A DNA stretch of 64,000 nt from Taeniopygia guttata (taxonomy: Eukaryota; Chordata; Aves; Passeriformes; Estrildidae), in contig NC_133050.1 of assembly GCF_048771995.1 (NCBI RefSeq), forward strand, positions 4,352,501 to 4,416,500, read 5' to 3'. Within the stretch, counting starts at the first letter, position 1. Each line of letters starts with the position of its first letter. Below the pieces are notes generated by a model. The model was not told the DNA's origin and searched no databases. It worked only from the letters and a program-made list of their open reading frames with translations. A program made the translations under genes and the position numbers. Positions 18,981 through 64,000 of this stretch are shown in pieces.

Positions 18981-21543
18981 CACCGACTGGAAGGAAATCG
19001 AATCAGGGCTTGCTAATTTTCATGAAGTCAAACACCTGGGATTCACTTCAGACTTGCATTTTCCTGGAAGAATTCAACACAAGCGCTGTATATTTATACA
19101 CAGGCACTGGACTTTTCTGTTGTTTGATGAGACTACAATTTGTCTTCCTCTTGTGGTTCCTGCAATCCTTCCTCTCCTGAGGTTGGCAGTTGAATTACCA
19201 ACCTCTACCCCAGGAATATTCATCTGTCATATTTTGGCTATTGTTGTTCTTCAAAGGAAAGCAAACAATGCGATTTTAAGCCAGGCCTCTTCCCAGGAAG
19301 ATTTGATTGGAACCAAGTCCTGCCTCAAATCCAATCTCATCTCCATTGTTGTGTACGTCTATTAATTTTCCCATCATTGCTTTTCCATTTCCTATTACTA
19401 TGCAGCTCAGTCTTGAACACCATCATTCAGAACTACACAGAAGTCACATACTGCTGCTTCCCTATTCCTATCTGCTTGTTACCTAATCCCACCCAGCTCT
19501 CTATTGAACATCTGCTTTTACCTGGGCTGACAGGTGTGTTTTTTAGCTGAAAATACTGCAAATCAGGGATGCAGAATTTCTCCTTGCTCTGTGAATCTGA
19601 TCAGGGTCCTTCCAATGTGTCACTGAACATGTGAATTCTCCCTTTCTCCCAACAACCCCCAGTGCTGGTTGTGGCTAAGATAAATCAGACAGCGCTGTTT
19701 GGAGTCACTCCCCACCTGCTTTTCCATCTCATGCAGCGGCTGGGGTAGGATGGCTGGTTGGGTTGTGCAGACATTGCACTGCACCTTCCCCTGCTGGTGC
19801 CCAGCCTGGATCAGGGCAGGTTGGATGCCACATGGGATCCATCCTTTGCCATGCCATGCGATCCTCCATGCAGTAGGGATAACAAGGCCAGCACTGGGGA
19901 ACCCCAGGTGCTGCAGCAGGGATATTTTTGGGAGAAACACGGAGCTGTGCATGGCCAGCTTGAAGTCTGCAGTGGTGTGAGCACCAGGCCTGCCATGCTG
20001 AGCCCAGGGCCACAAGCAGTGCTCACCCTGGCTGGGACATTGAGTCCCAACATGGGATCCCATGGGACCGGGCACGCTGGGATTTGCCCCTGCAGCTCCC
20101 AAGTGTGTCCAGAGAGACTGCAAGGAGACAGTGACCTCTGTCAGTGGGACCCCTCTGTGCAGGTACCCCCACTCCTGGGGTGGCTGTGCCAGCTCCCCCA
20201 TGAACTTCCCGCCCTGGGAACCTGGAGCAAGCGGAAAACACAACTTTGCCAATGCTGCCTGTGTCTGAAGCAAATGGAAAGAGAACTGGGGTGTGAAAAA
20301 TCAGGATTGTTTATTTACAGAAGAACACATTGACTTTTGAAGGAATATTTCTAATAACAACAATTTATTGAACGTATATACCTAAGAACATATCTAACAA
20401 CAATATTTGAAACGTATTTACAGAAGACAAAACAAAGCCCTAAAACCTATATCCTAAAGGGAGCAACAAACTCTAAAACTATGTACAAAAGGGTGCCGTC
20501 TCTGTCCCGGATCTCCATCAGTCCTGGAAGAAAAGCAGGTGCCATGGTCACTCCAGTCAGGCACAGAGGGCTCTTCCGTGTGTCCCCAGGCTGGCACAGT
20601 GGGACCCTGCTGCCAGAGCTGAGGCTGGCTGGGTCTGGGGGCTGGGCCCCAGGCACTGGGATGGGGCTTGTGTGGCCGGAGCAGGGACCACCCAGCCCAG
20701 CCCCAGCCTGGCTGCAGGGAACCCACTCGTCCTGTGGGGACCACGTACCTGTCCTGCTGCTGGCACCGCTCTTCATCCCAGGACCATGGCCTCCTCTTCA
20801 TCTTTTTCATCAATTTCCATGTCCTCGGTGCACTCTTCCATTTCCACGTCCATCTCCTCTTCCACATCCACCTCCATCTCTTCCTCTTCCATCTTCTCCT
20901 CTGTATCAATTGGTGTGTCCACCTCCATCTCTTCCTCTCTGTCTGCGACAGCCTGTAGAGGTAGCAAAACCTCAGAGTGGGGTCCCTGTCCCACCCCATC
21001 CCCCCAGAACTCCAGCCCACCCGGGCAGCTGGGGGGATCCACCTCCATGGAATGGCACCGTACCTTTCTCAGGACAAAGGTGATCATCCTGCAGGGATGG
21101 ATGACACAATCCAGGCCTTCGGCAGCTATCGAAACTGATGATGGGGGTATCCGGGGGCAGGAACAAGAAGGGTGGCAGGAGCGGGCAGGAGCAGCGTGCA
21201 GGGTGTGCTGACCCCAGGGCCAACAGTTGTGTTGTGCTGCTTGCTGGCTGCTGGCAGTTCCAGGTGGGACATGGATTGTGACGTGACAGTTGAGCTAGAG
21301 AGCCTTTGGTTCCATGCTTAGCAACGTTCCCCCAGACCATGGTGCTCAGAGCCCTGTTCCCAAGGATGGGGCATCCACAGCCTGGGCCAGTGCCTCAGCA
21401 GCCTCAGTGGAAAAGAGCAGCTTCCTGAGATCCAACCTCAATCAGCCTCCTGCAGCTGAAAGCCATCGCCCCTTGTGCTGTTGCCACAGGCCCTGTTGAA
21501 CACTCTGAACACTCTGTCCCAGCCTTTCTTGTGGGACCCTTGT
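18981..21543. repeat. Direct duplication, copy 2
   Basis: Second copy of 14,086-16,756 in the same orientation. Its left edge reads ATTCACCGACTGGAAGG where copy 1 has the LTR-derived TTCCGACTGGGAAGG. The right edge is at CCCTTG, after which TAGTTCATTG replaces the copy 1 sequence. Both copies keep the acidic-peptide gene outline and the 217-codon frame. Confidence 0.93.
20350..21087 (-). CDS. Hypothetical small acidic repetitive protein gene, copy 2
   Basis: Same outline as copy 1: first coding exon 21,087-21,064 (MITFVLRK, then GTACGG donor) and exon 2 20,952-20,749 with stop TGA 20,775-20,773. The exon 2 acceptor is CTACAG here instead of CTGCAG, still AG. The GTACGT donor is kept, exon 3 starts at 20,523 after a CTTCCAG acceptor, and AATAAA lies at 20,369-20,364. 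The acidic tract is 93 bp shorter than in copy 1, exactly 31 codons, so the frame and stop are preserved. The predicted product is about 67 residues. Maintenance of frame, splice signals and poly(A) site in both copies is mild evidence for a real gene. Confidence 0.42.
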
Positions 21544-22779
21544 AGTTCATTGAGGACTCTAGCACGGTGGTATGGCATGGCAGCTAAACAAGGCAAAAGA
21601 AAGGCTAGAATTGGCACCATTCCCACCACTTTACATTTTGCCCTGTGTAAAGGAGATAGGAACTACAAGTTTCCTGTTCATGCACAATTTGCTGTCTGAG
21701 AGCACTCAGTTCTCCAGTCACAGGGGCTTGCAGGTCTGTGTCTGAGATGACTTTAAAAAAACAACATTTATGTGCAACACCTGTGTATCAAAACTTCACC
21801 ATACAAATCACAAGGTTATTTCTGCTGTTAAGTGGATGAAAAAAACAAAAAGCAAAAAGCAAAAGCAAAACTCTAACCAAATAAAACAGGCAAACAAAAC
21901 AAGCACCAAGAAAAAAACCAAACCAACACAAACACCCTCACAAATGCAGAAAAAGATAAAAATAGGTGAAGGAGGCAGAGATACAAGAGCAACCAATGGG
22001 CAGAGGAACTACCGGGAGGACAGCTTGTAAGAAAGGAGATAATAAGTGGCTACGGCATCAAACTAGCCGGGGACCTGAGATACTGTTCTCACCCTTCTGA
22101 AAACAATCTGACATAAAAATGAACAGCAACATAAATTATGATGATTGTGATAATGGGAGTCTGCATGCTTACTTCAATATATGCATTGTGTGTGAGTTGT
22201 GTTTTCCTTGATAAGTCACATCATCTTGCAAGGGTTTGTTGCAAGGGTTTGCAAAGAAAAATACTGCAGTGGAAAAGGAGGCTGGCTTGGAAAACATTGA
22301 AAGCAAGAGCTAAAATGGAAGTACCAGTTTTTAATATGTTTTTTGGTTCGTTTGCTGTTTGTTCATGGGGTTTTTGTCTGTCTTGGAAAGCAGCCCCTCG
22401 AATGTTAATGCACACAAGATGTTGTTTGTAAAGGGCTGTCTTTGCAAAAAACCTTGCAGTTTTATGATGCAAGACAGAAACAGCTTCCCTTGGGCTCCAG
22501 CTGGAAGGCTTGGAAATGTGTTCCAGAAACTCCTGATAGGACAGAGTCTGATTAACACAATTTGATGTGATGAAATGCAAGATGTAAGGTATCCAGTCAA
22601 ATAATCAGAATATTTAAATGCCAAGCAGCGGGAAAGGGCCATGCATTGGAATGACAGGAAACAGAGGCATAATGGACAAATTTCTCAGGCAAACCAGACC
22701 AGAAGCACTGGGAGCACAAAGGGAGACACCCAGGATGGTATAAATAAATTCACTTTCATAGGTGGAGTTATTGATGGTT
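21544..22779. other. Unassigned sequence right of duplicate copy 2
   Basis: No gene is recognised. It contains an A-rich AAAAC/AAAGC simple stretch (about 21,835-21,955). Open frames through that stretch are lysine-rich artefacts. Confidence 0.4.
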
Positions 22780-23290
22780 AATTATATGTTGTTATGGATT
22801 GTTAATTAATATAATGAGTTGATATATAATTAATATGGTAAGTTATTGACTTGAATGTACAGTTGTTTAAGTGTATGTCTATGGCTACTAAACAGAGACA
22901 GGGGGGATGCAAGAGTAAGAATCTTCTAGAAAAGTCACATCCTAGGGTGATGACAGCAACTGGAACTAGGACTGGGAAACGAGCCACCCGGTAAAATTGC
23001 TGTGTTCCAAAATGATTGGTCAGGACTGCATCCTCTTACAGAGCTGTCAGCGACCCAGAAAAGGACCAGTGGGCCAGAGGATCCAAAGCGCAACAATCAA
23101 GCACCCCCAGGAGACTTTAAAAAATCCCTGAGTGCAGAGAACCCGGGCTCTTTCAAGGGTACCTCGTGTCCACAGGAACACCTTGTTACACAGCACTGTT
23201 AGAGCTCCTCTGGCTTGTCGTGCAGGCCTTAGGCTTACCCTGAGGCCTTGTCCTCTGCTAATCTAAGCTTTTAAAAACAGGCATATGTTT
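22780..23290. other. Possible old LTR-like segment, weak
   Basis: An AT-rich part with repeated TTAATTAATAT words is followed by an ATTGGTCAGG (CCAAT-like) and a GC-richer half, with a TATAAATAA just before it (22,739-22,747). The succession is reminiscent of an LTR, but no terminal repeats or flanking duplication are seen. Confidence 0.15.
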
Positions 23291-26200
23291 TTTTTAAAAG
23301 CCATCAACCTCCTTTTAATTTCAGTTTGCCTTTTTACCACAAGGAGGCCCAGCAGATCCTTGCTGAGGACCCATTTCATGCAAGAACTGGCACCCCAGAC
23401 ATTAAATCAATTCAAAATAAAAGGGTGGGGGGAGGCGGCAGTGAGATGGCTTCACAGGTTCAACTCTGCACTCTGCTTCTGTCACTGACATTAGCTAAGT
23501 TCCTGTGCTTGTTTTCCTGGACAATTTGTAGTCAACAGAGCTTCAGTGCCTTTGGTCAAATCAGTCTTAAGAGCAGCTCGGGGCTGAGTCGGTCATTTAG
23601 ACCTGAGCACAGACTGGGGTCCAGCAAACAAAAGAACATCAGCTGCAGGCCACCCATAGAGCTTTTCCTATTAATGAGCACAAAACCTTGATTTTTGCAA
23701 ACAGAGGGATGCTGGGAGGATTTTTGCACCTGAGAATGGATTTAGGAGCTGTTAGAGACATGGCCCTCTCCTATGACAGATCCCAGGTGAGCAGGAATGA
23801 CCCCAGCTTATTGTGAGCTTCAAAGGAAAACAGGAACAAATGTTTTCCCACTTTTTTGGGTCTTTTCTAGGATATTTCTTTTTGTATTCCATCACCTTAT
23901 TTAGCTTTTGAGTGCTGCTGGGCATTGAGAAGAGTCTATAATTGTGCTGGGTGTTCTTTTTCCCTTAGCAGTTAGTGTGAAGTTAGAACAGGGCCCTGGG
24001 CACAGGCAGTTCAGATTTGCCAATCTCCCGTGCTCTCCCCTGCATTTGTCAATGTCTGAGTTTCACCAACTATTATGTTGCCAACTTGCCTAGTTCTGTT
24101 CCCATGAAGTTTATCACAGCCTTCTCTTAGGAAGATAAATAATGTTGTTATCTGAAAATCCTGCTGACATCATTTTTCTGTTCTACACTTCGTTTCTGCC
24201 TTTCTGGATAATGAATGAGTGTATTAAATGCTAACTACAGTCCAGATCCTTGGGACATACTAATATTAGCCTCCTACTGAATTGAAAACTGACAGCCTAA
24301 TGAATTAAAACTCTTTGCATGGGAACAACAGTATTGACACAGGGAAAATCAGGATGACTTGTGATTTACTTGTAAGCTGAAGAAAAAATCAAACCAAAAC
24401 ACATCCCAAAACTTTGCAAGTGCAAGTACCTGCGATTTTCACTGAATTTAATTATGGGTCTTGAAAAAAAATAACAGGCTACGTGAGGAAAAACCAAATC
24501 TAATTTTAAAGGAGGGGGGAAACTACCTCTGTATTCCTGTTCCCTTTGCTGTGTATGGCATCACTGAACTATAAAACAGTACCTTAAGCATTTTCCCCCA
24601 GTGAAACTGCTAAAAGTGCCTTGGCTAGAATATCCTTGGAAAATCAAAGCTTGTTTAGGTATTTGATCCAGAGAGGACAAGGTAAGCATTTATAGCTAAT
24701 CAAGCCTGAAGTCAAAGATGAACAAGATGAACCAAACTGATGACTATTGTAGCTTTAATCATGCTGGCAGGACATGCTGCCTTCTCAAAGTAATTTAGAT
24801 TTTTCTGGATATCAGAAAAAGTCCCGCATTTCTCTGCTACTTTGGTATAGTATCTGTTGTGGATATTTCTGAAAGCAAAAAATACATTTGGAATAAACAT
24901 CACCAAACCACATAAAAAAGGGCAGTTTCTTAGTGTTCTGCCACTGTTATAAAAACTAATATATTAAAACTTAGATGTGTTATAAATTTCAGCAGAAAGT
25001 CTAGAGTTATTCCTGGAACTACGATACTTCAACATCTAAAAAGTGTGTAATTTATACAGCTTTAAAAACTCTTAATTAGTGTCTTCCAAGTACAAATCAT
25101 CTTGTTTGAACTTTGTCCCAAAGGAGAGGTAGAAGAATACAAAAAATGTTAATGAATATTCATATGCTATTGAAGTGAACCTCCTTCATGCATGAACACT
25201 ATGAGGGACCAAATTTTCTTAGCACAAAAAGTGTGCTACTTCACAGAAAGTGTGCAGGTGTAATAATGCATTTAATTGAAAATTTATTGAACTAAACCTG
25301 TGTTACTAAACTAATAGGCCTTTCCATGGGAAACCATGAAGTTCTTCGGGAAATCTGACATGCTTTACTAAAGTTTTCAGTAAGTTCTATCAAAGCAGAT
25401 TCCTTTACTCGGGTTAGAAGAACTTACAAAATGCCTGACATTTAAAATTACTGTCCTGTGCCTCACTATCTGCAATGAATTTGTCTCAGAGACATTGTAT
25501 TTAACCTTTTTATTTGCTACAAATCTGCAGTTGCAGATTCACATCAAAGACAACTTTTTTGCTCCATAAATTAATCCAATTTTTCAATGTTGAATATTCC
25601 ATTCCCCACAGTAACTTGATTGGTAGATAGCTTACCTGGAAAAGTGACCCTGAAAGGATTTTAGGAGACAAAACAGAAATCAGGGCACCTGAGTGCAGTA
25701 TATGATCTGTTATAGTCTGTGGTATATTGCAGCACCTCCTGTTTTTCCACTGACATTCTTGTGAAGGAAGTGATGACTCCTTTGAAGGACTCACTGTGCA
25801 TGCAAAAGAATTTAGGTTTCTTCAAGGTGGGCAGGAGGAGTTGAATTTTTAGTACTTATGTATATATTAGAATGAAAAGAAATATTTTAAATTAAGAAAT
25901 GCAATTTTAGAGTTGAAATGCACACTTTCTAGTGTCTCTGTAGATGGGGAAGTCTGAGATCCTTGTTTTTTAGGTACAGAACCCTATAGATCACTGTCAG
26001 TGCTGAGATAAATCAGATCAGAAGACTTCTACATGAAGAGAATGGGAAAAATAGAAAAGATGATGGGATTTTATACATTGTCCCATGTTGGTGTTTAATG
26101 CATAAAAAATAGCAAACGAATTCAGAAGAGTGTTCATGTTTAAAACAGACTCAGAATTATTGTACTGGAATGCCTACTTAAGATTTGTGAGTTGTACATA

Positions 26201-29200
26201 GTATAATTTGCAATCAAGTAACCTTGAAAAGACCAAATGCACTTTTGTTAGTACTATTAACTGTATTAAACATATTCACATGCCTGCTCATAAATAGTAT
26301 TCATTATTTTCAAGATGTAAGATTTCTGTGTTCTGCTAAATTTCCTAGGTGTATTTAAAGCAGAAACAAAGGTTGGGATTTTTGTTTGTTACTTGTCTTA
26401 TCTTGTGAATTCTCCTCACTCCTGCATTCATTGAGTTGTTGGGTGAATAGCTCATTAATGTGATTTCTATCTGTGTACAAAGGCACAAGGCAGAAGCACT
26501 GTCATGTAACAGCTTGAAAAGACACCTACAAATAACCTCCTTTAATAAGCATAAATTTACATTAGAAAGATAGATAAACTCTGAAGTGAAAATCCGTTAT
26601 TTTTATCTGGTGCAACTATTTCATAATCTCAATGTTATCAGACTCATCCTGCATAAATTAGTGAGGTCTTGGGATTTTACAGGATCTGGGAAAGTCTTGC
26701 ATCTCGAATGGATTTATCCCATAGGAACAGGGATCTAAAGAGCTGCATTTCTCTGTGGGGACTGAGTTGTACCTGGTACACATTGGAAAACTCCCAGCAG
26801 CATCCCTGGCAGATGAAGCTGTGCAAAGAAAGGCAGGCTTGACTCTTATTTTACCCATTTTCTAAACACAAGAACTTGTCTCAATAACCTGAATGAACTG
26901 AACCTCCATCAATTTTAAACATTCCTTCCTCGACACCAGTAACTGCCTGCCTTAATTTTTGACATTTTCTGAATTTATGCCTTCCTTTGGCCTAATGCCT
27001 TGGAAGGAAGGAAAATCCTGCCAGGATAACCAAAATAGTCAGTTTTATATTGCTGTCAGTCCATCATTACCCCTGTAGAAAGCAGTAGTAAGGCTGAAAG
27101 GATGGTCTCATAAAACCTTCCATAGGTGTATGAAGATACAAAAGTCTAATACAGTAAATTGAATGTGATTACTGGTGGAGAAAGTGATCCAGAAATAACT
27201 GGAAAAGGACTCTTTCTGTACTCTGTAAGTCTCAAATACCCGTGTGAGGTAATGCAGTGTAACGCCTCATCCATCCTGGGATTCTCTGAGTCTTTTGCTG
27301 GCGCTAAGGGACACCAGCTGAAGTGCTGTTCCTCTGTTGTTGGTTTTTAGGTACCTTTTAATATATTGGATGCTTTACATACTTCTTTGACTGAAGTTCC
27401 TTTGCTGGAGATACTTTTCAAGGCTCTGCAGCTATGAGGGTGGAACCAGCAAGCAAATTAAGCAGAAAAAAGCCCAGCAATGAAAGCCATTGAGCTGGTC
27501 AGTCAGGAAATATATGTGCTATGATCTCAGTGAGGGGTGAGACAGACAAGGGGAGCAGCAGCCTGCCAGGCAGGAAGGAAGCTGACCATCTTTCCCAGTG
27601 ATTTTTGCAGGATACTGTTCTGCTCTGCAGCGTAAACACAGACAGCATCAGTCAAAAAAAGAGACCCATCACTGTTACTCTGCTCTAAAGTTACTATTCC
27701 CAGACCACCTTCTTTGTCAACTCTAGTGACTTGCCCTTTTCATCTCCTCCTCAGCATGGTGTAGGCAACTCCCCATTCTCTTCCCAACCAGAGCTGCATC
27801 CCTACAGGAAAAGACGTTTCATTAAATGTATTACTAGTGCTTGTCAGGCATTCTTCAGCCTTTCAATCAAATATTATTTTATTTGAGAGGTTCAAGAGTG
27901 TGATAATGGAGAATGTTTTTCATCATTCTGCTGGGTGAGCCCTGATTATTTCAGCTTAATGAAACTGCTCTTACAAGTAAATTGTACCTAATGCATTCAG
28001 CTGCTGAAACTTCACAGAGCTGGTCCTACACTGTTAACTCACAAGAACAGACATACCTGCAGGGGTTAAGATTGGAGCTGGTTTGAGTCATCCTCACCCA
28101 GCACACTTTAAAATAACCCTCCACACCTCATTGCCTTACCATTTTGCTGAAGTTTCACCTTCTAAGTTGCATTTATTTAGAGTTGGTTTTGTTGTTTGGG
28201 TTTGGGCGCTCTTGGGGGGTGTGTTCTTTCGCTCCAAAGATAAGTTTAAAATATTTTAAATTACTCAGACATTTAAAAATATGAAATGCCTGAAAATTAA
28301 GCCAGGTGTTTCTTGTCCAGATGGTCCTTTATCAGCGTGCCATTCAAATACTTCCTTTTCTTGAACAAGTATTTAAAAGTATTTCACTGTCAACAGATCA
28401 CCTAATCATATATTGACACACATTTTTCTAGCTTTATGAAAAACACATTTCCCTCAGAAATTGATAGATTTAAAAGATTTGATCAGAGTACATGTCTGTC
28501 TGGTTCCTTGGCAGTGTTTTCAGATCTTCTGACCAACCAAGTGAGTTTGTAAAATCTTTCAGTAATTCTCTCCCTTTTAGTTTCATATTCCAATAGAAAC
28601 ATGATCAGCACCTGGTGTTTTGTTATTTATTGCATGTATTTTGATTGCCTCTAAAATCTCCTGGAATTCTTCCACAAAAGGCTCAGCTTCTTAGGGAACA
28701 ACCATTTATTGTTTGCCTATCTCCCTCCTTAAGCAGCTTATTAAAGCACTCCCTCTTATCGCTCTGTAATCACATTCTTTGTGACCAAGGCATTTCCATT
28801 TGTGTTCTTTATCAGACTTACTCAGGTGTACATTGATATGTCTGTAAAATTACCTCCAATTCCTGGCAGGTGTATCCTGCTCCCATTCTCCGGCACACCG
28901 GGAAACCCTGAGAGGAGGTGTTTGCACTGTCTGTCCTGGCAGGAGGGCTGTGCTGACTCCTATGGATCTCACAGCAGCGCAGAAAGGAAAAGTGGAGCAG
29001 TGCAGCAACGCTGCTAAGTCAGCCCCTGATGTTTTAGTGAGTCCTTCCTAGCCCTGAGGTGGAGACTCCTCAGAGCACACCCTGACTGCACTGGCTGCCC
29101 CCCAGCTCAGCCTCCTCTGGCCAAAAGAAATGCTAACACAGTGCTGCAGTGCATGACTTACAATTCAAGGGAGCACACAATTCACTTGGTAATTTTACCA

Positions 29201-30290
29201 TATAATGGAAACTGTAGATTTGCTCATCAATGTCCCCTGCCTTACTCTGTTCTTAAAACCGCTAGGTATGCACTGAAAGGTGTGTTGGATGTTTACTTGC
29301 AATACTTCACTGTCATGTTTCATCAATAGGCTTTAAGGTCCCAGCTGCACCTTGCTGATCCTTATGAAAAGAACTCAAGTCTAAGAAGTATTTGCTACTG
29401 GAAAATTATTCTTCTCACATTGAATACTCATCACCACCGCTGCTGATGAGAGAAAGGAAATAAATTCTGAGATTGCACACTCTGCTTTTAAAGCTAGGAA
29501 GTATTAGGATACAGACATTTCCTCACCTCATTCACAACACAGGCTGCAAAATACTCATTATCTACCTCTTATTTACTCAGTTGTAATTGTACTAACTGTA
29601 AACACATTGTACTCTTTAGCCATGGGCAATTTTATACATTCCTCCCTAATATCCCAGTCTTTACTGAACTTATCTTCCTAACATGTCTACAAAGAAAGCT
29701 TCCAACTTCACTGAGAGAAATAGTAAAGAAGATAAACAACCCTCAGTATTTTGGGGGGCGATTTAAAGTGCAAGAGCTTGATTTGCCAACACCTTTAATA
29801 TCACACATCTTTCTAGGCCCAGCTCCTATTAACTTAAATTGCATAGTTCAGCTCTTCTCTAAATCAGACCATACAATTTCATGATCGTTAATCAGAAAAT
29901 GAGTAATACACGCACAGAAGCTGCAGGGAGAACTGAACTGTCCAGCAGCACACATTCCTCTGGGATAGAAAGTGGAACAGCATTGCTGAGGTACTGATAA
30001 GTAAAACACAAGCTGAATAAATAGTGCAAATAGTGCTCCTATGTAAAGAGAACGTCCTGTAGAAGTTTACTTGCTTAGAATAAATGAGAACTGACTAACT
30101 TTGGTAATACCACCTAAATTAAAGCTGGGTAAACTTTTAGCTCATGTGCCTGGACAGCAAGCTGATCTTCTGAGTAGGATTTAAGGATCTTTTAAGGATC
30201 TCCAACATGCATGTGACCTTTCTGAAATCCATTCTCCTGATGCCTATGTGTACCATGCTTCTTTCATAGGTAAGGACAATCAGATCCTTC
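23291..30290. other. Gene-poor AT-rich intergenic region
   Basis: About 7 kb with low GC and no open frame above about 120 codons. I see no recognisable protein domain, tRNA-like cloverleaf or clear LINE end. Short frames (for example 23,326-23,691 and 25,510-25,794) have unremarkable composition. It is probably upstream intergenic DNA of NUP210. Confidence 0.6.
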
Positions 30291-30293
30291 ACA

Positions 30294-30700
30294 CATGGAG
30301 CATCACTCATACAAGGAAAGGCTGGGACAATTGGGTTTGTTCAGCCTGGAGAAGCTTTGGGGTGACTTAATTGTGGCCTTCCAGTACCGTAAGGAATTGA
30401 CAAAAAAAAATAGGGAGAGGCTATTTGTAAGGGCCTGGGGTTACAAGAAGAGGGAGGGTGGCTTCAAACTGAAAGAGAGGGGTTTGAGATTAGATGTTAA
30501 GAATAAATTCCTCCCTGTGAGGGTGGAGAGGCCCTGGCACAGGTGCCCAGAGCAGCTGTGGCTGCCCCTGGATCCCTGGCAGTGCCCAAGGCCGGGTTGG
30601 ACAGGGCTTGGAGCAGCCTGGGACTGTGGAAGGTGCCAAGGGCAGGGGCGGGAGTCGGTGATTTACGGCCCCTTCTGACCGAAACCATTCTGAGATGCTG
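30294..30700 (+). mobile_element. CR1 LINE 3' end
   Basis: A well preserved CR1 3' region on the plus strand. It runs from the GGACAATTGGGTTTGTTCAG segment through GGTGACTTAATTGTGGCCTT, an internal A9 run, GAGGGTGGAGAGGCCCTGG and the GGACAGGGCTTGGAGCAGCC segment to CCATTCTGAGAT near 30,695. Truncated at 5'. Its open frame (30,295-30,678) is fortuitous. Confidence 0.92.
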
Positions 30701-31014
30701 TGGTAATGAATGAACAGTTTCTCAGCATAGCTGTTAGCACCAGTGTGTCCGGGGAACATGAAGGGGGCCAGGAAGGCCAATGGCACCTGGCTTGTTCCAG
30801 CACTGCTGTGGCAGCAGGACCAGGGCAGTGACCGTCCCGCTGTGCTGGGCTCAGCTGAAGCCACGCTTCGAACCCTGTGTTCAGCTTTGCTACCCACGAC
30901 ATAACAGACATTGCGGTGCTGGAGCCTGGCCGGGGAAGGGGAAGGGTCTAGAGCACGACTCCTACGAGACACTGGGGGTTAGGCCCGGAGAAAAGGACGT
31001 TTTTCAAACAGCCG

Positions 31015-64000
<32,986 letters not shown>

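Noticed and set aside
23020-23290. LTR call for this segment
   Set aside because: CCAAT-like and TATA-like words occur, but no paired ends, polypurine tract or second copy are in the window.
30295-30678. 127-codon frame as a gene
   Set aside because: Lies within a CR1 3' end, which is non-coding.

Overview
The window looks like nuclear DNA of a bird, most likely a songbird. It has CR1 LINE 3' ends on both strands, a tRNA-Ile-headed SINE with a CR1-type tail like TguSINE1 of zebra finch, several class II (ERVK-like) or alpharetrovirus-like endogenous retroviruses, and a fragment of a PIM-type kinase, a family known to be expanded in songbirds. There are no bacterial features, no CRISPR array and no long intronless host gene.

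Region 1 (1-14,088) is a nest of retroviral sequence. A broken gag (capsid plus a zinc knuckle) lies on the minus strand at about 1,500-2,345, directly beside a PIM-like kinase pseudogene on the plus strand (2,742-3,549). Next comes ERV-1 on the minus strand: 5' LTR 13,429-14,088, Lys-type primer site just inside it, an envelope TM remnant at 4,717-5,112 and 3' LTR 4,046-4,703. ERV-2 sits inside ERV-1 on the plus strand (5,113-10,385), with two 396-bp LTRs, primer site, polypurine tract and a gag that is open except for one TGA. It has no pol or env, only about 2 kb of T-rich sequence. A CpG-island-like block with NRF1- and ETS-type motifs (11,690-12,760) lies between the ERV-1 LTRs.

Region 2 (14,086-21,543) is a direct duplication: copy 1 at 14,086-16,756 and copy 2 at 18,981-21,543. 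Each copy carries on the minus strand the outline of a small spliced gene for a very acidic repetitive peptide, with a polyadenylation signal. The repeat tract changed length by 93 bp between copies and stayed in frame. The left edge of copy 1 is fused to the outer end of the ERV-1 5' LTR through a short shared sequence.

Region 3 (21,544-30,290) is AT-rich and has no gene I can support. A CR1 3' end lies at its right edge.

Region 4 (about 31,000-64,000) is the 5' part of NUP210, encoding the nuclear pore membrane glycoprotein gp210, on the plus strand. I could place 24 exons, about 1,050 codons or a little over half of the usual protein, and the gene runs off the right end. Just upstream is a roughly 515-bp (CCCAG/CCCTG/CCCGG)n array next to a GC-box/CCAAT promoter-like stretch. 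The reading has several defects: no in-frame start or signal peptide in exon 1, TAG in exon 7, a lost donor in exon 9, and a one-base phase break at exon 17/18. The gene is therefore either a decaying copy or affected by assembly errors. Its introns hold CR1s, the SINE and a partial ERV-1-type LTR.

All homology calls are from reading the sequence; no database search was possible. The only host genes supported are NUP210 and, at low confidence, the duplicated acidic-peptide gene.
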